Positions 47,301-55,567 are shown, numbered from the stretch's first letter. The stretch is 64,000 bases of DNA from Rickettsiales bacterium (GCA_017999675.1 JAGNLL010000007.1:17155-81154); one strand, 5' to 3'. A program made the numbers and translations. Notes: generated by a model not told the origin, from the letters alone.

Positions 47301-47669
47301 GAAAAAATTATTCAAAAAGAAGAGTTTTTGGATGAGTTAGAAAAAAATAAAATACGCAGCGAAATCTCGTCTTTCTTGGCTTCAGAGCAATTTACAAAAC
47401 TATTTTTTGGCAAGGTGAAGTGCGAAGTTGAAATTGCCGGAGAAGTTGAAAATAAGAAAATTCTTGGACGAATTGATCTGCTTGTTGAGAAGGAAAATGA
47501 TATTTTAATTGTCGATTACAAATCTGATGAAGCCTTACCAGACAAAGCTCCTCAACAATATTTATCACAACTTAAAACTTACCAACAACTACTAAAAAAC
47601 CTTTACCCGCAACACCAAATTAAAATCGCAATTTTTTGGACAGCTTTTTTGAAATTAGAAATTTTCTAA
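44301..47669 (+). CDS. addA: AddA helicase-nuclease, carrying two in-frame palindromic inserts
   Basis: AddA with AddB resects double-strand DNA breaks. The 1122-residue protein has the UvrD-type P-loop ASAGSGKTKILTDR (Lys33), LTFTKVAAAEM, QTIHSFCQTL, HILIDESQDTNHQQW (Walker B), VGDEKQSIYSFQGA and TIHSAKGLQAPVV. YVAMTRAEDELYVGG follows, and the C-terminal nuclease domain has GRLIHKIFE and GRIDLLVEKENDILIVDYKSDE. Two family E palindromes are translated within it, at 44990-45085 (about residues 230-262) and 47086-47177 (about 929-959), giving peptides such as EILKQVQDD and RHPELVSGS. Both lie outside the conserved motifs, the second in the linker before the nuclease. addB is not adjacent. The 3' end overlaps convergent lysA by 15 bases. 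Confidence 0.95.
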   Translation: MNHTNLSQTIQLQQTASNPKNSAWVFASAGSGKTKILTDRVLRLLLDDTQPNKILCLTFTKVAAAEMQHRINSELAKWILCSDDELVKKLSDLSGKIPTQLELKKARTLFVKILDEEAKIKVQTIHSFCQTLIKIFPFEAKVRPTFEVLEENQEKLLLKEAQKEVLKKALGNAELKNLVQKTNAKLHEESFSQLVAQLLNKKEQLNSLKENFFGIENVIGEVFKNLGVEKEILKQVQDDEGGGKTYDHQHPPRHPELVSGSLGLFNNFLAQINREKNFNLASSLEIGSSSKNSETATKIRIFLDDPTLENFETYKLAFFTKENEPRKIYGEAAKDQANLSFMTDCQKIILDFLDKINSLKIANDTALLLRLIDHILENYSYLKKQNSVLDYNDLIVETNRLLANADFSDWVKLKMDGSFDHILIDESQDTNHQQWNIIKALSEDFFVGESSANKNRSIFIVGDEKQSIYSFQGAEPNISAEIFEFFAAKLGNNLKKIELNNSFRSGAKVLQAVDQVFADSKRKHAISKVAEFAEHKPIRDAIGKVEIWPQIQKEKEEKKEKTFDWQIDFAAKKAPQEEEILAEIIARKIKARVLDSAEPMNYGDFMILLRNRTNGFDRALVKFFHQYQIPFSSVSRVKFSESLLIQDLLSAAKFALLPQDDLNLACLLKSPIFEISEEDLLEICLKKNANQSTIYKALQDLPKFSKTLENLEELIEKSQALTCFEFFYFLLHQKNHQQNFIAHFGLESLEMLDKFTLSAFDFTQNFSPNLQKFLEFIERLDPRISLSSDENNRVRISTIHSAKGLQAPVVMVPDCAYNFNQLLGAKEEISWVEFGENKFPLWCRKKDDENRILKTHRAQKLSEAKDEYLRLLYVAMTRAEDELYVGGFGGSADPESWYEVVKNSVSCAEIVTKEEFLKSLQISNNFKQEILKQVQDDGLRDEIRDYPHPLRHPELVSGSTPKTTQNQIDKSQIKGRLIHKIFEIIGKNFDEEKSWLLQLSEKIIQKEEFLDELEKNKIRSEISSFLASEQFTKLFFGKVKCEVEIAGEVENKKILGRIDLLVEKENDILIVDYKSDEALPDKAPQQYLSQLKTYQQLLKNLYPQHQIKIAIFWTAFLKLEIF
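44990..45085. repeat. Palindromic element, family E, copy 1 (in addA)
   Basis: 96 bases (32 codons) with arms AGAGATCCTGAAACAAGTTC / AGGATGACG and the exact reverse complement at the right end; the loop codes for Gly- and His-rich sequence. It keeps the addA frame open. Confidence 0.95.
47086..47177. repeat. Palindromic element, family E, copy 2 (in addA)
   Basis: The same arms as copy 1 (AGATCCTGAAACAAGTTCAG / GATGACG and reverse complement) but a different loop. It is inserted in-frame in the linker between the helicase and nuclease domains of AddA. Confidence 0.95.
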
Positions 47670-48917
47670 ATGCAGCATTTCATCGAAAGTCGGACGACGG
47701 CGAATGACGCTGAATTTATCGCCATCAACCAAAACTTCCGGGATCATCGGGCGGCAATTATATTCGTTAGACATTGACGAGCCGTAGGCTCCAGCCGAAC
47801 AAAATACTAGCAAATCTTCAGATTTTGGCGCAACTAATTCACGAGCATGCGCCAAAATATCGGTACTTTCGCACACCGGACCAGCCAAATCGTAAGTGCC
47901 TTTTGCGCCAGTTTTTTTAACTACCGGCATTACTTCGTGGTAAGAGCCATAAAGCCCCGGGCGCATCAAGTCATTCATCGCCGCATCAATTATCACAAAA
48001 TTTTTCACGTCAGTTTCTTTTAAAAACACAACTTTTGTAGCAAGAATGCCGGCGCTGCCAACCATTGCTCTGCCTGGGGCGATGGTGATTTTCACGTTTA
48101 AATCTTTGGTCACTTCTTTGATTAATTTGGCGTAATCATTTAGCAAAAGTGTGGTTTCGTTTTTGTACAAAATGCCAATGCCGCCGCCAAAATCGAGGGC
48201 CGAAATTTTGTGACCGTTTTTTCTTAAAGTTAGGCAAAGCTCGCGAAGCTTGGCAAATGCTAGTTTGAAAGGTTCAAGCGAAGTAATTTGTGAGCCGATG
48301 TGAGTTGAGATTCCGTAAATTTCTAAACCCGGAAGCTGCGCCGCTTGGGCGTAAATTGCCTCTGCCTTTTCAATATCGACGCCGAATTTGTCACCTTTGC
48401 GGCCGGTAGAAATTTTGTCGTGAGTTTTAGCGTCAACATTTGGGTTTACGCGTAAACTGAATTTAGCTTTTTTGCCCAACGCACAAGCCACTTCATTAAG
48501 CAAAAACATTTCAGCAATTGATTCGACTGAAAATTCTTCAACACCATTCTTTAAAGCAAATTCCATTTCTTCGCGAGTTTTTCCAACCCCCGCAAAAACA
48601 ATTTTTTCTGGTGCAACTTTTGCTTTAATTGCACGAAACACCTCACCGGCTGAAACCGCGTCAATTCCGGCTCCAAGCTGGCTTAAAATTGAAACTAAAT
48701 GAATGTTAAAATTGGCTTTAATGGCGTAACAAATTTTGTAATCAGAAATTTCTGCAGCCGAAAATGCATCAACAAAAGACTGAAAATTTTCGACTAAAGA
48801 TTTTTTTGAATAGCAGTAAAATGGCGTACCAACTGAAGCAGAGATGTCTGCAATGGAGACACCTTCAACAAAAAGTTGGTCGTGATTTTTTTGATTTTTG
48901 TAGGAAAGGTGTTTCAT
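47655..48917 (-). CDS. lysA: Diaminopimelate decarboxylase
   Basis: LysA decarboxylates meso-diaminopimelate to lysine using PLP. The 420-residue protein has the fold-III PLP lysine in CYAIKANFN (about residue 66). GAGIDAVSAGEVFRA, FSLRVNPNVDAKTHDKISTG, DFGGGIGI and PGRAMVGSAGIL for phosphate binding follow. GPVCESTDILA provides the active-site Cys, and FCSAGAYGSSMSNEYNCRP comes near the end. It lies 5 bp after the CarB N-half on the same strand and is likely cotranscribed. Lysine synthesis beyond DAP is unusual for obligate intracellular relatives. Confidence 0.96.
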   Translation of the reverse strand: MKHLSYKNQKNHDQLFVEGVSIADISASVGTPFYCYSKKSLVENFQSFVDAFSAAEISDYKICYAIKANFNIHLVSILSQLGAGIDAVSAGEVFRAIKAKVAPEKIVFAGVGKTREEMEFALKNGVEEFSVESIAEMFLLNEVACALGKKAKFSLRVNPNVDAKTHDKISTGRKGDKFGVDIEKAEAIYAQAAQLPGLEIYGISTHIGSQITSLEPFKLAFAKLRELCLTLRKNGHKISALDFGGGIGILYKNETTLLLNDYAKLIKEVTKDLNVKITIAPGRAMVGSAGILATKVVFLKETDVKNFVIIDAAMNDLMRPGLYGSYHEVMPVVKKTGAKGTYDLAGPVCESTDILAHARELVAPKSEDLLVFCSAGAYGSSMSNEYNCRPMIPEVLVDGDKFSVIRRRPTFDEMLHLENF

Positions 48918-48922
48918 TAATT

Positions 48923-50575
48923 TTACTCTTCGTAGCTTGAATACATGTAAGAAGTCACCGAATCAAACTCTGCAGCGCAGGAATCTACGCGCTTGTAAGA
49001 GGGGCTCACACCAAAACCGCAGCGAGCTTCGCGCACCTCTTTTTCGGTTAAGCCAGTCAATTTTGCCAAACGTTTGTCGGCAAAACCCATGCGTTTTAAA
49101 TTGAAAAAATCTTCGCGATTTTTTGGCAAACCTTCTTTTCTCACTTTTGCTTCAACCGAAATCACCGCAAAAATTTGTTCTAAAAACCACGGATCGTAGA
49201 AGGTAATTTGGTTAATTTCTTCGCAAGAAATGCCTTCGCGCATTGCTTGTGCAATTAGTAAAATTCTGCCCGGAGTGGCTAGTTTTAATTTTTCTCTAAT
49301 AATTTTTACGCGGGTTTCGGCATCTTCAGCGGCGATTACAACCTCATCCAATCCGCTTAAATTTCCCTCGAGTGAGCGTAGAGCTTTTTGAAAACTTTCA
49401 ATGAACGAGCGGCCAATTCCCATTACTTCGCCAACTGATTTCATTGAGCTCGAAAGCAAGTTGTCGCTGCCTTTGAATTTTTCAAAAGTGAATTTTGGAA
49501 TTTTGGTAATTACGTAATCAATTGTTGGTTCAAACGAGGCTGGGGTTGCACCGCCAGTAATGTCATTTTTGATTTCATCGAGAGTGTAGCCAACTGCCAA
49601 CTTCGCCGCAACTTTAGCAATTGGAAAGCCAGTTGCTTTTGATGCAAGTGCTGAAGATCTAGAAACGCGTGGGTTCATTTCAATCACAGTCATGCGGCCG
49701 TCAGCCGGGTTCACCGCGAATTGCACGTTTGAGCCACCAGTTTCAACACCAATTTCACGCAGCACCGCAATTGATGCATTACGCATGCGTTGATATTCTT
49801 TGTCGGTTAAAGTTAGGGCTGGTGCAACCGTGATTGAGTCACCGGTATGTACACCCATCGGGTCAACGTTTTCAATGGAGCAGATGATAATTGTGTTGTC
49901 GTTTTTGTCGCGCACAACTTCCATTTCATATTCTTTCCAACCAATGATTGATTCATCAATTAGCACTTCGTGAGTTGGTGAAATTGTTAGGCCGTATTCA
50001 ATAATATTTTGATATTCTTCTTTAGTGTAAGCAACACCTCCACCCGCGCCACCCATGGTGAAAGAAGGTCTAATAATAGCAGGCAAACCGATTGATTCAA
50101 ACACTGCCCAAGCTTCTTCCATGTTGTGAACGATGGCATTTTTTGGGGTTTCAAGGCCGATTTTATCCATCGCTTTTTGAAAAAGTGCGCGATCTTCAGC
50201 TTTGTTAATCGCTTCAATTGAAGCGCCGATCAGCTCCACGCCGTACTTCGCAAGGATTCCTTTTTTTGCTAAATCAATTGCGCAGTTCAAAGCAGTTTGC
50301 CCGCCAACTGTTGGCAAAATTGCGTCGGGTTTTTCTTTTTTAATAATTTCTTCAACGATTTCGGCATTGATTGGCTCAATGTAAGTGCGATCGGCAATAT
50401 TTGGATCGGTCATGATCGTTGCCGGATTTGAGTTAATCAAAATCACGCGGTAACCCTCTTCTCTGAGGGCTTTGCAGGCTTGAGTTCCAGAATAGTCAAA
50501 CTCGCAAGCTTGTCCGATAACGATTGGTCCAGCCCCGATAATGAGGATGGATTTAAGATCTGTTCTTTTTGGCAT
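48923..50575 (-). CDS. carB: Carbamoyl-phosphate synthase large subunit, N-terminal half only
   Basis: CarB makes carbamoyl phosphate for pyrimidine and arginine synthesis and is normally one chain of about 1075 residues with two homologous ATP-grasp halves. This gene encodes 550 residues covering the carboxyphosphate half and oligomerisation domain: [66 protein letters not shown] and [14 protein letters not shown]. It stops after YMYSSYEE, the point where the intact protein passes into its second half. The C-half is not in this window. I chose ATG 50575 ([10 protein letters not shown]). Either the enzyme is split, as in some archaea and Aquifex, or the second half was lost. The sequence shows no decay. 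Confidence 0.92.
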   Translation of the reverse strand: MPKRTDLKSILIIGAGPIVIGQACEFDYSGTQACKALREEGYRVILINSNPATIMTDPNIADRTYIEPINAEIVEEIIKKEKPDAILPTVGGQTALNCAIDLAKKGILAKYGVELIGASIEAINKAEDRALFQKAMDKIGLETPKNAIVHNMEEAWAVFESIGLPAIIRPSFTMGGAGGGVAYTKEEYQNIIEYGLTISPTHEVLIDESIIGWKEYEMEVVRDKNDNTIIICSIENVDPMGVHTGDSITVAPALTLTDKEYQRMRNASIAVLREIGVETGGSNVQFAVNPADGRMTVIEMNPRVSRSSALASKATGFPIAKVAAKLAVGYTLDEIKNDITGGATPASFEPTIDYVITKIPKFTFEKFKGSDNLLSSSMKSVGEVMGIGRSFIESFQKALRSLEGNLSGLDEVVIAAEDAETRVKIIREKLKLATPGRILLIAQAMREGISCEEINQITFYDPWFLEQIFAVISVEAKVRKEGLPKNREDFFNLKRMGFADKRLAKLTGLTEKEVREARCGFGVSPSYKRVDSCAAEFDSVTSYMYSSYEE

Positions 50576-50664
50576 GGGGAGAAGAGGAAAAAAAGGATGT
50601 GAAAATTTCGAAGCGCATTTAAAAAGCTGGGCCCCCAAAAGTCAATCAATCGAGCTTTCAAATA

Positions 50665-51162
50665 ATGAACAAAAAACCAAGGCAAAAACGCGCACCCACA
50701 AACCACAAAAAAACCTTGTCTCGCCTGATGGCAGTGCAAATTTTTTACCAACACGAATTTTTTAATCGCGAAAGAAAATTAGAAGAAATCAAAGAAGAAT
50801 TAATCGAAAATTATTTGCTAGATTCGCAGCGCCAAACCACTTCTTACCGCAAAGAAATTGACGAAAGTTTTTTGAATGTTTTGGTGACGGGGCTTTCGCT
50901 TGAAATTGCCACAATTGACGCCGAAATTTCAGAATTTTTAAAAGGCGATTGGAGCCTTGATCAGCTTGAAGACGTGACGCTACAAATTTTACGCGTTGCC
51001 GCTTTTGAGTTGAAAAACTTGTCGGATATTCCGGCTAAAGTTGTGATTGGTGAATATGTGGATATTGCTGCGAGCTTTTTTGACAGTAAGCGCCTTACAT
51101 TTGTTAACGCCACTTTAGATGCTTTGGCAAAAAAATTTCGCACTGCGGAGTTTGAGAAATAA
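50665..51162 (+). CDS. nusB: Transcription antitermination factor NusB
   Basis: NusB with NusE binds boxA RNA and supports rRNA antitermination. The 165-residue protein has a basic tail, then the all-helical NusB fold with LSRLMAVQIFYQHEF near 22-36, LVTGLSLEIATID, DQLEDVTLQILRVAAFELKNLSDIPAKVVIGEYVDIA and FVNATLDALAKK. The length is usual. It diverges from carB with a gap of about 90 bp. A family C palindrome follows the stop by 18 bp. The common neighbour ribE/ribH is absent. Confidence 0.93.
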   Translation: MNKKPRQKRAPTNHKKTLSRLMAVQIFYQHEFFNRERKLEEIKEELIENYLLDSQRQTTSYRKEIDESFLNVLVTGLSLEIATIDAEISEFLKGDWSLDQLEDVTLQILRVAAFELKNLSDIPAKVVIGEYVDIAASFFDSKRLTFVNATLDALAKKFRTAEFEK

Positions 51163-51180
51163 ATACTAAATACCACTAAT

Positions 51181-51279
51181 ACCGCTGGTTGAGCGGAGTC
51201 GAAACCACCGGAAGGTTCCTGCCGCGAAAAGTTCACAGCAGGAACCTTCCGGTGGTTTCGACTCCGCTCAACCAGCGGT
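51181..51279. repeat. Palindromic element, family C, copy 3
   Basis: Arms ACCGCTGGTTGAGCGGAGTC / GAAACCACCGGAAGGTTCCTG and their reverse complement, with loop CGCGAAAAGTTCAC. It lies between nusB and rimM. The outermost bases differ from the other copies (CCGCTGG instead of CCGTCGG), and both arms carry the change, so the pairing is kept by compensation. Confidence 0.93.
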
Positions 51280-51317
51280 TATTTTATTTAAATTATACAA
51301 ACTAATTAAACCAAAAC

Positions 51318-51869
51318 ATGAAAAAGATCCTCATCGCAAAAGTTAATTCAGTCTTTGGAATCAAGGGTGAAATCAAGCTAATCGTCTTCTCGGACAACCC
51401 GCACAAAATTGAAAAATACTCACTTTTTGACGCCGAGGGAAACTCAGTAAAAATCAAAATCACCAACAAAAATAAAACCGTAATTGGCACTTCTTCAGGC
51501 AATCCAATTTTAATTGCTAAGATCGACGGAGTGAATGATCGCAATGCCGCAGAACTTTTACGCGGACAAGAATTTTTCGTTGCGCGCGAAGAACTTGACG
51601 AGCTTGATGAAAATGAATTTTACTACGCCGACTTGATTGGAATGGATGTGGTTGACATGGCGTCAAAAAAAATCGGCACCGTGCTAAACGTGCTAGACTT
51701 GGGCGCCGGCGGCATCATTGAAATTAAATTTAACAAAACCCCTCTTGAAAAAATCGACAATTTTCCTTTCAAAAACGAGTTTTTTCCTGAAGTAAATTTG
51801 AAAGAGAATTTTGTGAGATTTGACGCGCCGGAAATTTTGGAAGATCTAGAATCGAAAGATCAAAACTAG
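51318..51869 (+). CDS. rimM: 16S rRNA processing protein RimM
   Basis: RimM binds ribosomal protein S19 and helps mature the 30S head. The 183-residue protein has the N-terminal RimM domain (1-90: AKVNSVFGIKGEIKL, GVNDRNAAELLRGQEFFV) and the PRC-barrel C-terminal domain (95-170: EFYYADLIGMDV, GTVLNVLDLGAGGIIEI). In many bacteria rimM is followed by trmD and rplS; here trmD is about 5 kb away on the other strand, so the operon is broken. The 3' end overlaps the convergent 74-residue gene by 4 bases. Confidence 0.93.
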   Translation: MKKILIAKVNSVFGIKGEIKLIVFSDNPHKIEKYSLFDAEGNSVKIKITNKNKTVIGTSSGNPILIAKIDGVNDRNAAELLRGQEFFVAREELDELDENEFYYADLIGMDVVDMASKKIGTVLNVLDLGAGGIIEIKFNKTPLEKIDNFPFKNEFFPEVNLKENFVRFDAPEILEDLESKDQN

Positions 51870-52090
51870 CGAGATATCGAATCAGCTTTTTGCCGTTCTC
51901 TAAGAACCAATTCAGTCAGCGCTGGAAATTCAACACCCAACGCCACAAGTTGTTGACACCGCACCATTCTTTGCAAATCTCTGCGAGCCTCATCACCTAA
52001 TCCACGAGACACACTTGTGCTAGGAGAACTACTTTTAGCAGATTTTCCATTTGGGGTTGCAGCTTCATTTGTAGCTCCTTCTTTTTCCAT
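51866..52090 (-). CDS. Small unrecognised protein
   Basis: A possible 74-residue protein with a Ser/Ala/Lys-rich first half and a helical second half (RRDLQRMVRCQQLVALGVEF). It starts 4 bases after the stop of the YgjP-like hydrolase gene and is read in the same direction, so it could be translated from that transcript. Its composition resembles the other unrecognised proteins here. There is no homology that I can name, and the gene could be spurious. Confidence 0.45.
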   Translation of the reverse strand: MEKEGATNEAATPNGKSAKSSSPSTSVSRGLGDEARRDLQRMVRCQQLVALGVEFPALTELVLRERQKADSISR

Positions 52091-52094
52091 AAAG

Positions 52095-52805
52095 TCAGTT
52101 TGTTTTATTTTTTAAAATAACGTCCAATTTTTTCCATTCTGGCAAAAATTTATCCATTAAGGCGTAGAATTTTTGATTGTGTTTACGTTCAAAAAGATGA
52201 GTCATTTCGTGAACCACAATAAATTCTAAACACTCAAGCGGCTTTTTTGCTAATTCAAGGCTAAGCCAGATTCTACGAGCTCTCACATTGCAAGTTCCCC
52301 AACGCGTTTTCATTTTTTTAATACGAAATTCTGCAACTCTTACGTTCATTTTTGCTTCGTATTTGGCAACTATCTCGGGAATTTTTGCAGTTAAATTTTT
52401 GCGGTAAAAATCATCAAGAATTTTCTTTCTCTGCTGAATTGTTGTGGTGTTTTTTAGGCGCATTTCAAGAACATCTTCCCTCACCTCAACTGCGTTTGAC
52501 TTAGAATTTTCAAGCACTTGCAGCTTAAAGCTCTCACCAAAAAAATTGTGAATCTCGCCCGAAATAAATTTTAGCGGCGCAATTATTTTGCGATTTTTTA
52601 CCTCAATTTGCTTGTCGCGAATCCAGTCAATTCTCTGCTCTACAAATTTCTTAATCTGCACCAAGCTAAGCCGCACAGGTGCTGATACCCTAACCTCGCC
52701 TGTTGGTGGCAAAATTCTTAAGTGCAAATTTCTGATTCTTTTTTGCAGCAGCAAAATTGAAATTCCCTCAATTTCGATTTGCTTTTGGGTGATTATTTTT
52801 TTCAT
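52095..52805 (-). CDS. YgjP-type metal-dependent hydrolase (M48-like)
   Basis: The 236-residue protein belongs to the YgjP/DUF45 family. The zinc-binding motif is VVHEMTHLFERKHNQKFYALM near 195-215 (HExxH followed by a distant His). The N-terminal beta-rich region has RNLHLRILPPTGEVRVSAP, and MKTRWGTCN is the family's WGSC-like segment. Family members are soluble putative metalloproteases of uncertain substrate. There is no signal peptide. A family E palindrome lies about 27 bp upstream, in the gap before the helicase leader. Confidence 0.88.
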   Translation of the reverse strand: MKKIITQKQIEIEGISILLLQKRIRNLHLRILPPTGEVRVSAPVRLSLVQIKKFVEQRIDWIRDKQIEVKNRKIIAPLKFISGEIHNFFGESFKLQVLENSKSNAVEVREDVLEMRLKNTTTIQQRKKILDDFYRKNLTAKIPEIVAKYEAKMNVRVAEFRIKKMKTRWGTCNVRARRIWLSLELAKKPLECLEFIVVHEMTHLFERKHNQKFYALMDKFLPEWKKLDVILKNKTN

Positions 52806-52831
52806 GGATTTACAGAAATTACGGTGAGTTT

Positions 52832-52917
52832 TTTAGATCCTGAAACAAGTTCAGGATGACGATGGAGGGAAATCTCGTCACACACTCTGTCATCCTGAAC
52901 TTGTTTCAGGATCTAAA
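52832..52917. repeat. Palindromic element, family E, copy 3
   Basis: Arms TTTAGATCCTGAAACAAGTT / CAGGATGACG with the reverse complement ending GGATCTAAA. It is intergenic, between the YgjP-like gene and the long helicase leader. It carries the same arms as the copies inside addA. Confidence 0.94.
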
Positions 52918-53257
52918 CTTTACAAGAAAACAAAGGCCTAAAGTTTTAAAGGTAGCATTTAAAAATCACCACCGTCTAATGCTCGCGCCTTGCCACAAAG
53001 TTGCCAAGGCAACCGAAGTGTTGAATTGTAGCGCAACACCAAATCAAACACGATTTGGTCTAGCTTGTAAAATTAGTGTATCTCTCAAATACACCCAGCT
53101 TTCGCGGACGTACTGCCCGCATCATCAAATCAGAGCTAAGTTTTAGATTTTCAGATTTGAGAAATAGTTGTTTTTTCATTTACCTATCTTTTTACCACCT
53201 ACGCATTTTACGCGTGCGTCGAATACGGTTTTTTTCAAACGTTAAACTAATTAACAA
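52918..53257 (+). other. Long gene-free leader upstream of RhlE-like helicase 1
   Basis: About 340 bases without a convincing gene. It contains small inverted pairs such as GTTGCC…GGCAAC (53001-53014 region) and GTGTATCTCTCAAATACAC (53073-53091). The last 60 bases are T-rich. A structured 5' leader for the helicase gene is the simplest reading; a small RNA is possible. I see no known riboswitch signature. Confidence 0.4.
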
Positions 53258-55234
53258 ATGCCATCTTTTTCTAAGTTAAATCTAAATCCTAAAATCCTTT
53301 CTGCCCTTGAAGCTAAAGGCTACACCACCCCAACCCCAATTCAATTTCAAGCCATTCCACCATTGCTTGAAGGCCGCGACATTTTGGGTATTGCCCAAAC
53401 CGGAACCGGCAAAACCGCCGCTTTTTCTCTGCCAATTTTGCACAATTTAGCAAAAAGCGACGTCGCCGTTAAAAACAACAGCGTGCGCACTTTAATTTTA
53501 ACGCCAACTCGCGAACTCGCTTCGCAAATTGCCGAAAACATTGAAGCCTACGGCAAAGACTTGGGTCTTCGCTACGCCGTAATTTTTGGCGGAGTTTCTG
53601 AACGTCCACAAATTGCCACAATGCAACGCGGTGTCGACATTCTAATCGCCACTCCGGGACGTCTTCTCGACCTAATGACCCAAGGCCACATCCGCTACGC
53701 CCAACTAGAAATTTTAGTTTTGGACGAAGCCGACCGCATGCTCGACATGGGCTTCATTAACGACGTTAAAAAAATCATTGCCAAGGTTCCTGAAAATCGC
53801 CAAACGCTTTTCTTCTCAGCAACAATGCCCGACACCATTGCCGACCTAGCTAATTCAATTTTGAAAAACCCCGTCACGGTTGAAATCACGCCTCAATCTA
53901 CAACGGTTGAACGCATTGAGCAAAAATTGAACTTCGTTGAAAAGAGCAACAAATTGTCACTTCTCAAAAGCATTCTTAAACAAGAAGACGCCACCAGCGT
54001 TTTGGTTTTTTCAAAAACCAAACACGGCGCTAATCGCATTGTTGAATTTTTGGAAAAAAACGCAATCACCGTAGCCGCAATTCACGGCAACAAATCGCAA
54101 GGTGCCCGTGAAAAAGCTTTGTCGAGTTTCCGCGAAGGCAAAGTTCAAGTTCTAATTGCAACCGACATTGCGGCACGCGGCATCGACGTTCCGGCAATTT
54201 CTCACGTAATTAATTACGACATTCCAATGGATCCAGAAAGCTACGTGCACCGCATCGGCCGCACGGCGCGCGCTGGTAGACAAGGCATTGCAATTTCTTT
54301 CTGCGACGCTTCTGAGCGCAAACTTTTGCAAGCTGTTGAAAAAACCATTCGTTTCAAAATTCCGGTCGACGACACTCACCCGTTCCACGGCGTGGCTCCA
54401 AGACCATCTTCAGTTGAATCTAGTCGCGACGAAAGAGAAGCCAGATCAGAATCTCGCTCAAACTCTAGAGGCGGCGGCAGACAATACGGCCATTCAGTAA
54501 ACAAAGAGCGCAGAATTTCCGCCTCTTCTTCAGACCGCCCACGTGGTGACAGAAGAGAAGGTGGCAGATCTGGTGATTCAGACAGAAGAAGCTCGGCTCC
54601 TAGAGGAGAAAACAGAGGCGAAAGAAGCTCTGCCCCTAGAGGAGAAAGAAGTTCGGCACCTAGAGGCGACAGAAGAGAAGGCGGTTTCGGACGTGACAAC
54701 AGAAGATCTTCTTCTGACTCACGCCCTGTAATTGACCCAAGCAAAAGCGGTCTTCTTGACTTCATCGGCTTAGGCAAAAAAAGATCTTACGTACCACAAA
54801 AAAGCGTAATGAAAATTGGCCGCGACGGCACTTCATCTTTCCGCCCAGACAGCAACGAAAAGAGAGGCGGCGGCTTTGGCCTTGGCAGCTGGTTTAAAAA
54901 ACCAAGCTCTGAAAGAGCAAGCGGCCCTAGAGACGACTCTTTCGGTAATCGCGAAAGACCAGCTGGCGGCTCTTCACGTGGCGGCAGATCTGGTGCTCCA
55001 CGCGAAAGAAGAGAAGGTTCGTCATTTGGTGGCGGCGAAAGACGCTCAAGCTCATTTGGCGACAGAAGAGAAGGCTCTTTTGGTGGTGAAAGACGCTCAT
55101 TTGGCGGCGGCGAAAGACGCTCGTCTGGCTCGTCATTTGGCGGCGGTGAAAGAAAACCTTACACCGAAGGCGCTCCAAGAAGATCTTTTGGCAGCGGCAG
55201 CAGATCACCAAGCCCGAAAAAACGCTGGCAGTAG
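53258..55234 (+). CDS. DEAD-box RNA helicase 1, RhlE-like, with long RGG/Ser-rich tail
   Basis: The 658-residue protein has a complete DEAD-box core (1-370): TPIQFQAIP (Q motif), AQTGTGKTAAF, PTRELASQI, ATPGRLLDL, DEADRMLDMGF, FSATMP, ATDIAARGIDVP and HRIGRTARAGRQG. The remaining 280 residues are low-complexity Arg/Gly/Ser, with repeats such as RSSAPRGE and SFGGGERRS, probably disordered and RNA-binding. The tail is interrupted by a small hydrophobic island (SKSGLLDFIGLGKK, about 492-505). It should unwind structured RNA in ribosome assembly or mRNA decay. A paralogue with a highly similar core lies convergently at 55568-57124. Confidence 0.95.
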   Translation: MPSFSKLNLNPKILSALEAKGYTTPTPIQFQAIPPLLEGRDILGIAQTGTGKTAAFSLPILHNLAKSDVAVKNNSVRTLILTPTRELASQIAENIEAYGKDLGLRYAVIFGGVSERPQIATMQRGVDILIATPGRLLDLMTQGHIRYAQLEILVLDEADRMLDMGFINDVKKIIAKVPENRQTLFFSATMPDTIADLANSILKNPVTVEITPQSTTVERIEQKLNFVEKSNKLSLLKSILKQEDATSVLVFSKTKHGANRIVEFLEKNAITVAAIHGNKSQGAREKALSSFREGKVQVLIATDIAARGIDVPAISHVINYDIPMDPESYVHRIGRTARAGRQGIAISFCDASERKLLQAVEKTIRFKIPVDDTHPFHGVAPRPSSVESSRDEREARSESRSNSRGGGRQYGHSVNKERRISASSSDRPRGDRREGGRSGDSDRRSSAPRGENRGERSSAPRGERSSAPRGDRREGGFGRDNRRSSSDSRPVIDPSKSGLLDFIGLGKKRSYVPQKSVMKIGRDGTSSFRPDSNEKRGGGFGLGSWFKKPSSERASGPRDDSFGNRERPAGGSSRGGRSGAPRERREGSSFGGGERRSSSFGDRREGSFGGERRSFGGGERRSSGSSFGGGERKPYTEGAPRRSFGSGSRSPSPKKRWQ

Positions 55235-55258
55235 GTTTTAGGACCTAAGGTTTTGAAC

Positions 55259-55300
55259 AAAAAAAGGGAGTGCTAATGAAAATTAGCACTCCCTTTTTTG
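55259..55300. terminator. Bidirectional intrinsic terminator
   Basis: AAAAAAGGGAGTGCTAAT-GAAA-ATTAGCACTCCCTTTTTT: a strong 13-base-pair stem with A/T runs on both sides, 24 bp after the stop of helicase 1. It can stop transcription arriving from either of the two convergent helicase genes. Confidence 0.9.
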
Positions 55301-55351
55301 TTAGTTATTTTTACTTACCCGACCACTTCAAACACTCTTCCGTCATTGCGA

Positions 55352-55445
55352 GCAAAAGATCCTGAAACAAGTTCAGGATGACGGAGTTTGTGAAGAGGTT
55401 CCACACCACCCGTCGTCATCCTGAACTTATTTCAGGATCTTTTGC
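55352..55445. repeat. Palindromic element, family E, copy 4
   Basis: Arms GCAAAAGATCCTGAAACAAG / TTCAGGATGACG with one mismatch (ACTTATTTCAGG). On its left it adjoins GTCATTGCGAGCA, the core of family B, and on its right a family F element follows within 10 bases. The three families form a compound block between the convergent helicases. Confidence 0.92.
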
Positions 55446-55453
55446 ATCTCTGA

Positions 55454-55545
55454 GCTGGACTGGGTTTGTAACAGTCCACACGTTCATTTCCTTTGACTAA
55501 CCACAAGAAATGAACCTTAGGACGGGATTACAAATCCCGTCCTGC
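55454..55545. repeat. Palindromic element, family F, copy 2
   Basis: Arms GCTGGACTGGGTTTGTAACA / GTCC and GGACGGGATTACAAATCCCG / TCCTGC around ACACGTTCATTTCCTT…GAAATGAAC. The core is shared with 16529-16620. It ends 22 bp before the stop of helicase 2. Confidence 0.88.
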
Positions 55546-55567
55546 AACCATTATTCCTGCACTAAAC

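Noticed and set aside
52856-53146. 96-codon open frame in the helicase leader
   Set aside because: The start lies in a family E arm (SVILNLFQDL peptide) and the remainder has no protein-like features.
54994-55160. Regularly spaced GGCGGCGAAAGACGCTC-like repeats, checked as a CRISPR array
   Set aside because: The units are degenerate, of codon length multiples and encode the SFGGGERRS repeats of the helicase; there are no unique spacers and no cas genes.
54816-55241. Long open frame (141 codons) overlapping the tail of helicase 1
   Set aside because: It is a second frame through the Arg/Gly/Ser repeat codons of the helicase tail, with Ala/Leu-rich composition that follows from the codon pattern.
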